A DNA stretch of 64,000 bases, taken from positions 992,001 to 1,056,000 of the forward strand of contig NZ_PQDH01000001.1 in assembly GCF_002964605.1 (NCBI RefSeq), written 5' to 3'. This document shows, piece after piece, positions 7,894 to 15,735 of the stretch. The DNA comes from Vallitalea okinawensis (lineage in GTDB: Bacteria > Bacillota > Clostridia > Lachnospirales > PQDH01). Position 1 is the stretch's first letter; each line of letters starts with the position of its first letter. Made by a program: the position numbers and the translations under genes. The notes beneath the pieces were generated by a model. It searched no databases. It was not told where the DNA came from and was given only the letters and a program-made list of their open reading frames with translations.

Positions 7894-9498
7894 TTAGTTA
7901 CCTAAATTATCATTGTAAATCTTACAAAACTCATCTATTCTCAACGTTTTCATTTCTTCTACATAGGCATCCCAATCCGTTTCAACACTTTTTTTGCCAG
8001 TAATAAAAGCGTCTGCCCAAACTTCAAAAGTATCGAAAAGTGGCGTTTGCAATACACCTGCATCTTCAGCAGTCAAATCGTCAAACATTGGTGTAGGAGG
8101 AATTGTTTGGATAACATCGCCCATTGCTGCAACTTCACCATTTATACGAGCATAATTCTCGTCATATTTAGTCATTTCACGTTCATTAATCCATACCATC
8201 TGAGTAACATCAGATCCACAACCATAATTGATTTGTAGGCTTTTGTAGACTCCTTCAGCTGAATTGACAAGCTCATCAGCGTATTTAATCTTGCCATCTT
8301 CCATTGTATATGTAACACCCTCAACACCTAGGCACCATAATTTAGCACCTTCTTCTGAAAAGAACACTTGGTCAATTGTTTTAACAACACGTTCAAAATC
8401 ATCGCGTTTCGCAGTAGCTGCTGGGAACATAATTCCAGAGCCAGTTTTGCTCTTTGGTTGATGGTGTGCCCCTGCCGTTCCTTCTAATGAAGGATACATC
8501 TGTAGCTTAAACCCATCTATAGTTGACGCACCAGTCAAACCACCAATTTGATCATAATAAGCATATGTTGCCATTGCTTTTCCTGTCGCCATCTTTTGTG
8601 ACCATAAATCTCCATCAATAGGTTCAGCCATTTCTGGGTCCAGTAATCCTTCTGCGTATAGTTTTGCAAGATAGCTTATGTACTCTTTATATCCCTCACT
8701 AATTGCTCCAGGGAAGTATTCTTGTTTCTCATAATCCCAGCTAAGTGTATTGGTTCCTGATGCACCATTTTTACCAACACTGATGCCATATGAAGGCATT
8801 GTCATACGATATAGTACACGTGGACCAGCTAAAATGGTAAGTGGATAAGAGTCTGGATTCTTTGCTTTATATGCTTTTAAGATCACGTATAAGTCATCAA
8901 ATGTCTTTGGAGCCTCTAATCCTTCCGCTTCTAAGAAATCCTCTCTTAAAATAAGACCGCCATCATAAAAAGGAATATCAAAAAGACTTGGCATATAATA
9001 TCGTTTTCCATCTGCTAATTCCAATTTATCAACAACATCCTGTAGCCCAAATTCCTCAACACGTGCGTTAAAGTTAGGTGTATATTCTGCATAATCGCTA
9101 ATTGGAACTAAAGCTCCATTTAAAGCAAGAGAAGCATTTTCCCCTTTTGTTGTCTGATATAGAACAACATCAGGTGCATTATTTCCAGTATTTAAAGCTA
9201 GAGATACTTTAGTAGCATAATCAGCAATTGGTATAACCTCAAATTCAAAATCTACGTTAAACATTTTTTCGGCTTCTGTAACCGTTAACCAATCATCTTT
9301 AAAAGGCAATGTTGCATTATCAGAATAATATATTCTTATTTTTACTGGGTCTTGATTCTCTGTCTCTGTTGTTTCACTAGATTTTGAAGACTCACTAACT
9401 GTTGCTTTATTAACTTCTGGAGTTTCTTCTTGACCGCATGCTGATAGTAAACTCATAACCATAGTCATCATCAAAACAAGTGATAGTAGTTTTTTCAT
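7894..9498 (-). CDS. Extracellular solute-binding lipoprotein (LplA-like), MurNAc operon
   Basis: 534-residue lipoprotein. A signal peptide with lipobox LLSAC (Cys21) is followed by a Ser/Thr/Glu-rich linker and then a family 1-type sugar-binding fold. RBS is GGGAGG. It is the first gene of the leftward operon binding protein - permease - permease - murQ, and captures the substrate outside the membrane. The length matches LplA/YtcQ-type oligosaccharide-binding proteins. MurNAc, MurNAc-GlcNAc or a muropeptide is the likely ligand from context only. A candidate promoter lies about 120 bp upstream. Confidence 0.88.
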   Translation of the reverse strand: MKKLLSLVLMMTMVMSLLSACGQEETPEVNKATVSESSKSSETTETENQDPVKIRIYYSDNATLPFKDDWLTVTEAEKMFNVDFEFEVIPIADYATKVSLALNTGNNAPDVVLYQTTKGENASLALNGALVPISDYAEYTPNFNARVEEFGLQDVVDKLELADGKRYYMPSLFDIPFYDGGLILREDFLEAEGLEAPKTFDDLYVILKAYKAKNPDSYPLTILAGPRVLYRMTMPSYGISVGKNGASGTNTLSWDYEKQEYFPGAISEGYKEYISYLAKLYAEGLLDPEMAEPIDGDLWSQKMATGKAMATYAYYDQIGGLTGASTIDGFKLQMYPSLEGTAGAHHQPKSKTGSGIMFPAATAKRDDFERVVKTIDQVFFSEEGAKLWCLGVEGVTYTMEDGKIKYADELVNSAEGVYKSLQINYGCGSDVTQMVWINEREMTKYDENYARINGEVAAMGDVIQTIPPTPMFDDLTAEDAGVLQTPLFDTFEVWADAFITGKKSVETDWDAYVEEMKTLRIDEFCKIYNDNLGN

Positions 9499-9516
9499 AA
9501 AATACCTCCCACATAT

Positions 9517-9577
9517 TATTTCAACCTTATTTAGATTTTGAAATAAGATACATAACCCCTTTTGTAAGTTTATTTCA
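9517..9577. promoter_or_regulatory. Inverted TATTTCAA repeats upstream of the MurNAc transporter operon
   Basis: TATTTCAA (9517-9524) and TTGAAATA (9538-9545) form a perfect inverted repeat with a 13-nt spacer, and another TATTTCA follows at 9571-9577. The repeats lie between the candidate promoter and the start codon, where a repressor of the operon could bind. The MurR-like protein at 4167 is the obvious candidate. Unproven, and the motif is AT-rich. Confidence 0.35.
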
Positions 9578-9616
9578 TATTATTATAAATTTAATGTATC
9601 TTTTTTTCATAATTGT

Positions 9617-9645
9617 ATAGTAGCATTTCCAAAGAGTTTCGTCAA
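9617..9645 (-). promoter_or_regulatory. Candidate sigma-A promoter of the MurNAc transporter operon
   Basis: On the minus strand, TTGACG (9640-9645) and TACTAT (9617-9622) are separated by exactly 17 nt. They lie about 120 bp upstream of the binding-protein ATG. Confidence 0.55.
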
Positions 9646-9744
9646 TATGTTTTGATATTTTTGTCAAATTCTTTTTTCCCTTTAAAATGAATATGCATTC
9701 TTCACAATTTATATTAAAAAATCAACTCAACTCATTATATATAA

Positions 9745-9784
9745 ATAGAACCCACAATCACCATAGAATGAGTGTGGGTTCTAT
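9745..9784. terminator. GAACCCACA hairpin (copy 1), after the ABC exporter permease gene
   Basis: Arms ATAGAACCCACA (9745-9756) and TGTGGGTTCTAT (9773-9784) form a perfect 12-bp stem. Closely related hairpins occur at 15461-15493 and 17502-17541. Each is followed on the plus strand by the tail of a GNAT acetyltransferase gene. It probably ends transcription of the exporter operon. Confidence 0.65.
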
Positions 9785-9787
9785 CCT

Positions 9788-9857
9788 TTAGTTTTCCATG
9801 AATACAGCAGTTTCTTTAACCTCTAAACCACATTTTTCATATAGTTCTTGAGCTATA
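9788..9857 (-). pseudogene. GNAT acetyltransferase C-terminal remnant (copy 1)
   Basis: The minus strand reads AQELYEKCGLEVKETAVFMEN followed by a stop. This is nearly identical to the last 20 residues of the intact acetyltransferase at 17607-18068. The rest of the gene is absent; similarity fades near 9857, just before the exporter permease stop. It is a dead fragment, not an expressed gene. Confidence 0.8.
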
Positions 9858-9875
9858 AAAGTATTTTATCCTAGA

Positions 9876-10607
9876 TTAAATATCCTTTTTAGTGTATTTA
9901 TATATACACAGAACTGCGCCACAGAAGAATGTAAGAATACATATCACCCTGCTACTGTATGGAAAGGTTACTGTATTACCTAATACATTATTTAAAGTTA
10001 AAGGGATTAATGAATAAAATGTGGGAATATAGAATTGGATAGATAAATCCAATGCTAGAATAGGTAGGTTACTTATTGTTATCAGTCCGCCATATACCAG
10101 AGGCATTATCATGCTTTTACTCCATAAACAAATCATGATAGGTATGGGTAATGTGATAAAATGAAACAACATAGAATAGACATATACACTCATATTAATA
10201 ATTATACTATCTATTGGGGGAACTTGATTAACAACCAGTAACCCACATAATATTGTTGTAAGACTTTGAATAGTATATACTGCTATCATTATAATACTTA
10301 TAACAATAACTTTTATTATTAATATGTTTATTGGGATTATAGGATAGGTGTATAGTACAGCTTCTTGACGCAACAAATATTCTCGTCCAAAGACCCAAGC
10401 TATAATTAATGACACTAAAAAAATATTAATAAAAATAATAGTTATCATATGACTAACTTTCATAAATTGATTCCATGTTACAGATTTACCAGATATCATA
10501 AATGCTAAAGCTAATATCAATGGTCCAGAACATGAGCTAACAGCGATAATAAGATATAAATATGTCCTTTTTAATTTTTGAAATTCACACAATAGTAAGT
10601 TACACAT
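9876..10607 (-). CDS. ABC-2-type transporter permease (BcrB-like)
   Basis: 243-residue, very hydrophobic protein with about six membrane segments and no soluble domain, typical of ABC-2 exporter permeases found with bacitracin/lantibiotic-type ATPases. It overlaps the end of the ATPase gene by 8 bp, so the two are translationally coupled. RBS is GGAGGAAATAAGG. Together they would form a heteromeric export or resistance pump controlled by the adjacent two-component system. The transported compound cannot be read from the sequence. Confidence 0.85.
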   Translation of the reverse strand: MCNLLLCEFQKLKRTYLYLIIAVSSCSGPLILALAFMISGKSVTWNQFMKVSHMITIIFINIFLVSLIIAWVFGREYLLRQEAVLYTYPIIPINILIIKVIVISIIMIAVYTIQSLTTILCGLLVVNQVPPIDSIIINMSVYVYSMLFHFITLPIPIMICLWSKSMIMPLVYGGLITISNLPILALDLSIQFYIPTFYSLIPLTLNNVLGNTVTFPYSSRVICILTFFCGAVLCIYKYTKKDI

Positions 10608-11523
10608 CCTTATTTCCTCCAGTAATCTCTAGAAAATAATCTTCAAGCCTATAACTACTTTCATATATTTCAATAACATCAATATTGTGTATTATCAGCA
10701 TCCTTACAATTTCAGATGCTCGGTCTAATCCTTCATAGATTATTAATTTATTTTTTTCCACCACTTGATAAGAATATATACCTATTTTATTTTCTAGTAT
10801 ATAACATGCTCTAGTATCATTACTCACCTTGATATTTAAACATTTTCTACTTTTACGTCGTAAGTCTTCATATTGTATTTCCTCAAGTAAGACCCCCTTA
10901 TGAAGGACTCCTATTGTAGTAACTATACTTTCCAATCTGTTTAAAGTATGACTTGTTAATAAGATTGTAATGTTTTTTCGACTACACAAATCTACCAATA
11001 ATTGTTGAATTAATTGAATACCATTAGGATCTAATCCATTAATAGGTTCATCTAAGACTATTAATTCTGGCTTATGCAGAATGGCTCTAGCTATGCCCAA
11101 GCGTTGTTTTAAACCTCTTGAATATTTTTTTATTGGTGCATCCCAATACTGTTTTTCAAGTCCCACCTTATCAAGGGCTTCTGCAATATATTCCTTATTT
11201 GTTATACCTATCATTTTCCTGTGGATGTTCAGATTCTCTATAGCTGTTAGATTAGTATAAAATGTAGGTAAGTGTATCATAGAACCCATTCTTCTATACA
11301 CTTTCTTCTTTAGATGTTGATGTCCAAATACTTCTATTTCACCTTCAGTTGGTTTAACTAATCCCGCCAACATTTTTAAAACCGTTGTTTTTCCAGCTCC
11401 ATTTTGTCCAATAAGACCATAAATCGCTCCCTTTTTTATATGCATATCTATGCCCTTAACAACTGCTTTTTTCTTATATACTTTTGTCAATTTGCAGGTT
11501 TTTATTTCATAATCTTCTTCCAA
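10600..11523 (-). CDS. ABC transporter ATP-binding protein (BcrA-like)
   Basis: Walker A GQNGAGKTT (39-47), signature YSRGLKQRLG near 133, Walker B LIVLDEP and an H-loop LLTSHTL are all intact. The C-terminal extension of about 90 residues is typical of BcrA/NatA-type exporter ATPases. The start appears to be TTG (11521-11523), as AGGTGA lies just upstream and no in-frame ATG is near. It partners with the downstream permease. The hairpin 11545-11581 separates it from the histidine kinase gene. Confidence 0.9.
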   Translation of the reverse strand: MEEDYEIKTCKLTKVYKKKAVVKGIDMHIKKGAIYGLIGQNGAGKTTVLKMLAGLVKPTEGEIEVFGHQHLKKKVYRRMGSMIHLPTFYTNLTAIENLNIHRKMIGITNKEYIAEALDKVGLEKQYWDAPIKKYSRGLKQRLGIARAILHKPELIVLDEPINGLDPNGIQLIQQLLVDLCSRKNITILLTSHTLNRLESIVTTIGVLHKGVLLEEIQYEDLRRKSRKCLNIKVSNDTRACYILENKIGIYSYQVVEKNKLIIYEGLDRASEIVRMLIIHNIDVIEIYESSYRLEDYFLEITGGNKDV

Positions 11524-11544
11524 TTGATCACCTCGTTACAATTG

Positions 11545-11581
11545 TAAGGACTATGCTTCTATCCTTATAACATAGTCCTTA
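11545..11581. terminator. TAAGGACTATG stem-loop between the kinase and ABC ATPase genes
   Basis: TAAGGACTATG (11545-11555) pairs with CATAGTCCTTA (11571-11581) in an 11-bp perfect stem. No strong U-run follows on the minus strand, so it may be a processing or attenuation structure rather than a full terminator. A related stem (AAGGACTAT...) occurs upstream of the serine hydrolase at 15264-15297. Confidence 0.5.
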
Positions 11582-11596
11582 ACACCTTAGTACCTC

Positions 11597-12514
11597 TCAT
11601 ACAATTTTTAGCTTAGGTAAACGAATGATAAAAGCAGTTTTTTTATAGGGTTCACTTTGAACCTGAATGTCTCCACCTAATTTTTCAACCAATTCTTTAA
11701 CAATGGTTAGTCCTATACCATTACCTTGAAAATTTTTATTTCTGGACCTTTCTGAGGTATATAAGCGATTAAAAATATAGTGAATATCTTCTGAACCAAT
11801 ACCTTTTCCCCTATCCCAAATTTCTATGGTAATCCTACTTTCATTGTCATAAAGATTAAACCCTATAACTTCTCCCTCTCCACCATATTTGATACAATTT
11901 GAAATAATATTCTGTAAAATTCTATTGAGTGCCTTTTCATCGCCTTTCATATAGATATTTTTATCAGGAATGTTAATAACCGGTTTTATATGTTGTTGTT
12001 CAAATTCTTTTACATGAAGTAATATATTTTGTCTCAATATTTCAGCTATATCCACCCTATTATATTCAACTATAACGTCACCAGAATCCAATTTTGATAA
12101 TAGAAAAAATTCTTCTATCAGCGCTCTTAGTGTTTGACACTTATTTTCAATAATATATAAATTTTCTCTTTTTTCTTCCTCATGAATATTTTCATCTTTT
12201 CTTATCATTTCAATATATCCTAACATAGATGTTAGAGGCGTACGAAAATCATGGGAAATATTAGCTATCATTCGTTTTCTGTCTTCTTCGTAGTTCTTAT
12301 TCATACTGACTATTGTCTGAAATTCATCTAATAATTGATTAATATCTGAAACAAAATCTGTTATTGCTTTATTATAGCTATAGACAGTCAATCGCTTATT
12401 AAAGTTGCCATGTATAACTTCTTTCAAGTCTTTTGATATCTTATTTAATGATATACTTTGATGTAAATAAAAACTACCTATGATTATGATTATTACAATT
12501 AGTATATAAATCAC
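11597..12514 (-). CDS. Sensor histidine kinase (OmpR-partner type)
   Basis: 305 residues: a single N-terminal membrane segment (residues 1-17), a HAMP-like linker, then HisKA with the phosphoacceptor His near 88 (NISHDFRTPLTSM) and HATPase_c (N box NCIKYGG, G1 DRGKGIG, G2 GNGIGLTIV). There is almost no extracytoplasmic part, so the signal may be sensed in the membrane or through the ABC partner. The start is GTG, overlapping the response-regulator stop (GTGA). It is the partner of the regulator at 12511-13209. Confidence 0.9.
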   Translation of the reverse strand: MIYILIVIIIIIGSFYLHQSISLNKISKDLKEVIHGNFNKRLTVYSYNKAITDFVSDINQLLDEFQTIVSMNKNYEEDRKRMIANISHDFRTPLTSMLGYIEMIRKDENIHEEEKRENLYIIENKCQTLRALIEEFFLLSKLDSGDVIVEYNRVDIAEILRQNILLHVKEFEQQHIKPVINIPDKNIYMKGDEKALNRILQNIISNCIKYGGEGEVIGFNLYDNESRITIEIWDRGKGIGSEDIHYIFNRLYTSERSRNKNFQGNGIGLTIVKELVEKLGGDIQVQSEPYKKTAFIIRLPKLKIV

Positions 12515-13209
12515 TTTAATTCACCTAATCGATAGCCAATTCCCCACATTGTTTCGATATACTTGGGATTACTTGGATCATCCTCTATTTTATTTCGAAG
12601 ACGTCTAATATGAACCATAACCGTATTATCATCTCCCATATACTCTTCTCCCCATACAGCGTTAAATATCTGTGCTTTCGTAAAAACCTTGCTAGAATTC
12701 TCTAAAAAAAGCTTTAATAATTGATATTCTTTTGCTCTTAACTTAATGAGTTCATCATTTTTTTCAACCGTATACGTGTCAATATATAGAGTGATATCAC
12801 CATATTGTATTTGGTTATTCACTCTTTGTTGCTCATTAAAGTAGAGGTAACGTCTTAAATGAGCTTTCACTCTCGCCTGTAATTCTCCCAAAGAAAAGGG
12901 TTTAATTAGGTAATCATCAGCACCTAATCCTAATCCAATTATTTTATCACTTTCTTCAACTTTAGCTGACACGATTAAAATTGGAATATTACCTTCTTGA
13001 CGTATTCTTCTCATAACTTCTATCCCATCTATAATAGGTAACATAATATCCAGAATAATTAATGAATAGTCATGTTTCTTCCATATATCATATCCTTCTT
13101 GTCCATTAAAAGCACTATATACATCATAGCCTTCTTTAATCAGCGCACAAGATATCATCTTATTGATGGTTTCATCATCTTCAATAACTAATATTTTTAC
13201 TTTTCCCAT
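12511..13209 (-). CDS. Response regulator, OmpR/PhoB family
   Basis: Receiver domain with phosphoacceptor Asp near 54 (LIILDIMLP), conserved Lys in YLIKPF, and a C-terminal winged helix (about 130-230) ending in YIETMWGIGYRL. The ATG at 13207-13209 is preceded by AGAGTGA; a GTG nine bases earlier is less likely. It is coupled to the kinase by a 4-bp stop/start overlap. The likely targets are the downstream exporter and the upstream serine hydrolase, whose promoter region has an 11-nt-spaced direct repeat (15317-15334). Confidence 0.92.
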   Translation of the reverse strand: MGKVKILVIEDDETINKMISCALIKEGYDVYSAFNGQEGYDIWKKHDYSLIILDIMLPIIDGIEVMRRIRQEGNIPILIVSAKVEESDKIIGLGLGADDYLIKPFSLGELQARVKAHLRRYLYFNEQQRVNNQIQYGDITLYIDTYTVEKNDELIKLRAKEYQLLKLFLENSSKVFTKAQIFNAVWGEEYMGDDNTVMVHIRRLRNKIEDDPSNPKYIETMWGIGYRLGELK

Positions 13210-13327
13210 GTTTATCACTCTTTTTTATTTAGATAGTTGCAAATTATATCTGTATCTACTATTATTTTACTACACTTCATTGAAGTATCCAATCCCTTAA
13301 TCCATATAAATTGTATCTAAGACGATT

Positions 13328-15208
13328 TTATAATTTAAAACCATTCATTATATACATAAACACAAGATGAATGCCTATAGTAATAACAATCACTGAATAA
13401 AAAATCTTTGATCTTAACAAAAATTTATTCCTAGTCCATTCTCTTATGATAAAAATAATAACCATTGTTGTAAATAGTACTAATAGATAACATACCGTCT
13501 TAATTAATGGAATGATGAAATTAAAAACAATGAAGGTATCTGCCATCATAGATTTTATTGCCATAACACCATTTAAACCATAATACATCATGATAAATAT
13601 ACATGATAGACTTAATAAACTTTTAAGGATTAAAGTTTCCTTATCATGAATTTTTCTCTTTCTTATGATTGAAATCACCGTCATAAGAAAAGTAATTAAT
13701 ATTAAAGGCAAAGTAATTATTACCATTTTAAATAGTTTTACATTAGTATCGGATGCTTTCTCATAGTCAAAACCTAATATTGAAATGAACATTTTACCAT
13801 GATTTTCATAAAACTTACAATAAGTATTGTATTTCTCACTATAGAAAAGACCTTCTCCTACATATTTATAGTGACATGTCATATTACTTGTTTCGAAAAC
13901 CAGATTATCATTATTATCACATTGAATGTTACAAGTCAATAGAACTGATTTTAATTTTGTTAAATCGTTACGTCCATATCCTTCAAATATATAATTACCC
14001 TTTACTTTGTTAACATCTATATCTAAGGGGATATATTTTTTTACTATCTCGTTTTTAGGTTTACTCGTAAAAAAATCATAGAATTTATCCACAAACTCAT
14101 TGCATACTTTACTACTTTTTTTTGAATCTGTATTAATTGCAATAAACATCCCAATATTATCTTCTGGGAGCATGGTTAGTTTGGATGAAAAAGGTGGTAA
14201 GTATCCTCCATGTTCGATGGTTCTATGACCATTCCTTATTGTTTCAAAAAAACCTAGACCAAAGCCTGTCAACCGTTCATCCTTAGGATATTCATGTTGA
14301 TGCATCTTACTAGCAATACTTCTATTTAATAAACTATTTCCTTTGTATTCACCTTTATTAAGATGCATAATAATAAATTGTGCTACATCCGATGCTGACG
14401 CACATATGGATCCACTAGGATGATTGCTCATTACTGTATAATTATCTTCTAAATACTTGTTTTCTTTATATTTATAAGGCTTTGACATATTGTCGATAAT
14501 GTCCATATTTAATCTGTAAGATGAATGATTCATATCAAGAGGCTCTAATATATTTTTAGTAATATAGTCTTCAATAGACATTCCAGACACTACTTCAACC
14601 AAATACCCTGCTAGAGACATACCATAAGTGCTATATTGGCAATAAGTTCCTGGCTCTCTAATAACCTCAGGCATACCTTTATTCAATATTTCTTCTAAGG
14701 GTTCTAATTCGTCAAAAAATTCACCCCCTTTTGTTTTCAGATATAGCGGCACCCAATAGTCAAATCCTGCTGTATGAGTTAAAAGATACCTCAATGTAAC
14801 AGGCTTGGAATAAGGATTTTTTATTTTAAATGCTGTTAAATATTGATTAACATCTTCATCAAGGGATAATTTTCCCTGTTGGACCATCTGCATAGCAGCT
14901 GTAGCTGTAAATAACTTTGAGACAGAAGCTATTTGAAATGCTGTTGAATCTGAAGTTACAGGTAATTTCCCCTTTACATCCATATAACCATAACCCTTCT
15001 CAAAAAACACATTACCATCTTTTACAACTGAAATGGCTACTCCCGCAACCTTATACTCTTCCAAAACCAGTTTCATATAATCATCTGTCATTTTTTCAAA
15101 AGCTTCAACAGATTGATCCAAAGTTTGTGCATATACAATATTATTACACGTGATCAAAATAAAGGTCGTAATCATTAATGCGCCTATCATTTTCCTTACA
15201 AATTTCAT
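13328..15208 (-). CDS. Membrane-anchored serine hydrolase (beta-lactamase/PBP4*-type, class C fold)
   Basis: 626 residues. It starts with a signal peptide (MIGALMITTFILITCNNIVYA) and has an extracellular beta-lactamase-related domain: SVSK catalytic motif (Ser about 95), YSTY near 192 where the family usually has Y-x-N, and HGG near 333. After a linker of about 130 residues come four C-terminal membrane segments. The ATG at 15206-15208 follows AGGAG; an in-frame ATG 12 codons upstream lacks a site. Members act as D-aminopeptidases, esterases or peptidoglycan carboxypeptidases. The neighbouring two-component/ABC genes suggest an envelope-stress or antimicrobial peptide role. The substrate is unknown. 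Confidence 0.87.
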   Translation of the reverse strand: MKFVRKMIGALMITTFILITCNNIVYAQTLDQSVEAFEKMTDDYMKLVLEEYKVAGVAISVVKDGNVFFEKGYGYMDVKGKLPVTSDSTAFQIASVSKLFTATAAMQMVQQGKLSLDEDVNQYLTAFKIKNPYSKPVTLRYLLTHTAGFDYWVPLYLKTKGGEFFDELEPLEEILNKGMPEVIREPGTYCQYSTYGMSLAGYLVEVVSGMSIEDYITKNILEPLDMNHSSYRLNMDIIDNMSKPYKYKENKYLEDNYTVMSNHPSGSICASASDVAQFIIMHLNKGEYKGNSLLNRSIASKMHQHEYPKDERLTGFGLGFFETIRNGHRTIEHGGYLPPFSSKLTMLPEDNIGMFIAINTDSKKSSKVCNEFVDKFYDFFTSKPKNEIVKKYIPLDIDVNKVKGNYIFEGYGRNDLTKLKSVLLTCNIQCDNNDNLVFETSNMTCHYKYVGEGLFYSEKYNTYCKFYENHGKMFISILGFDYEKASDTNVKLFKMVIITLPLILITFLMTVISIIRKRKIHDKETLILKSLLSLSCIFIMMYYGLNGVMAIKSMMADTFIVFNFIIPLIKTVCYLLVLFTTMVIIFIIREWTRNKFLLRSKIFYSVIVITIGIHLVFMYIMNGFKL

Positions 15209-15263
15209 AAATTCACTCCTATTTACATTTTGCCCTCTTCCCAACGTTTTTCTTCTAATTGTA

Positions 15264-15297
15264 AAAAGAACTATACTTAATCATAAAGCATAGTCCT
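15264..15297 (-). terminator. Terminator-like hairpin upstream of the serine hydrolase
   Basis: On the minus strand AAGGACTAT pairs with ATAGTTCTT (one G-U pair) and is followed by a run of five T. It could end read-through from the LysR side or act as an attenuator in the hydrolase leader. It is related to the stem at 11545-11581. Confidence 0.5.
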
Positions 15298-15316
15298 TAA
15301 TTCTCTATAACACATT

Positions 15317-15334
15317 CCTTACACATTTCTTAAC
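15317..15334 (-). promoter_or_regulatory. Direct-repeat operator candidate upstream of the serine hydrolase
   Basis: On the minus strand it reads TTAAGAAATGTGTAAG, two TAAG units 11 nt apart, the one-turn spacing used by OmpR/PhoB-type regulators. A near-identical TAAGAAAnnnGTAAG box lies upstream of the CocE hydrolase (36912-36928), which also sits beside an OmpR-type system. Confidence 0.4.
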
Positions 15335-15353
15335 TTTATATATACCCTTTATA

Positions 15354-15452
15354 ACCTCACATGCGATTCGTGTACCTAGAGCCAGAGTTTTTCCCGTCAA
15401 CTTCCTTCAGATTGCACCTCACGATGGACACCCTTGTTTAAGCTAAGTGCAC
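15354..15452 (-). mobile_element. Group II intron domain I-like fragment
   Basis: Read on the minus strand, this stretch of about 95 nt contains CAAGGGTGTCCAT, AATCTGAAGGAAGTTGACGG, AACTCTGGCTC and ACACGAATCGCAT in order. I recognise this series from the conserved domain I region of bacterial group II introns. No reverse transcriptase gene and no domain V/VI are present, so only a scrap remains. It is more GC-rich than the DNA around it. Recognition is from memory and needs a covariance-model search. Confidence 0.5.
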
Positions 15453-15460
15453 ATAATTAG

Positions 15461-15493
15461 AACCCACAATCACCATAAAAGTGTTCGTGGGTT
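15461..15493. repeat. GAACCCAC hairpin (copy 2)
   Basis: AACCCAC (15461-15467) pairs with GTGGGTT (15487-15493). It shares AGAACCCACAATCACCATA with copy 1 at 9745-9784 and precedes the second GNAT remnant in the same arrangement. Confidence 0.6.
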
Positions 15494-15498
15494 ATTTC

Positions 15499-15654
15499 CT
15501 ATTCCATGAATACAGCAGTTTCTTTAACTTCTAAGCCACATTTCTCATATAGTTTTTGAGCTATAGGATTGTTGGTATAAAGTCTGACTTTTACTGCTCC
15601 TGTTCTATTTTTTAATTCAAAAGCTTTTTGCATGTGTGCATAAGCAATGCCCCC
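15499..15654 (-). pseudogene. GNAT acetyltransferase C-terminal remnant (copy 2)
   Basis: The minus strand encodes about 50 residues ending TNNPIAQKLYEKCGLEVK-ETAVFME and a stop, closely matching the last third of the intact enzyme at 17607-18068. Upstream the match stops abruptly at CCCCCGTTGAT, a sequence that also lies just before the intact gene's start codon (around 18080). This suggests that an internal deletion joined the upstream region to the gene tail. Confidence 0.85.
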
Positions 15655-15735
15655 GTTGATTTTTTTATTAGTTATAATTATTTTTTATAAAATGCACTTA
15701 TAGTCTAATTGATTAGAAATATAGGAAAACTGCAG

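Larger units (their letters stand above)
9499..9875. other. Intergenic region: binding-protein leader, hairpin and acetyltransferase scrap
   Basis: This 377-bp gap holds the candidate promoter and leader of the MurNAc transporter operon (right part of that leader at 9617-9645), TATTTCA repeats at 9517-9577, a 12-bp hairpin at 9745-9784 and a decayed GNAT acetyltransferase tail at 9788-9857. Nothing else was recognised. Confidence 0.6.
15209..15735. other. Intergenic region: hydrolase leader, intron scrap and acetyltransferase remnant
   Basis: About 530 bp with no intact gene. From left to right it holds a terminator-like stem-loop, an OmpR-type direct repeat, a group II intron-like fragment, a GAACCCAC hairpin and a GNAT gene remnant. 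Each is listed separately. Confidence 0.7.
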
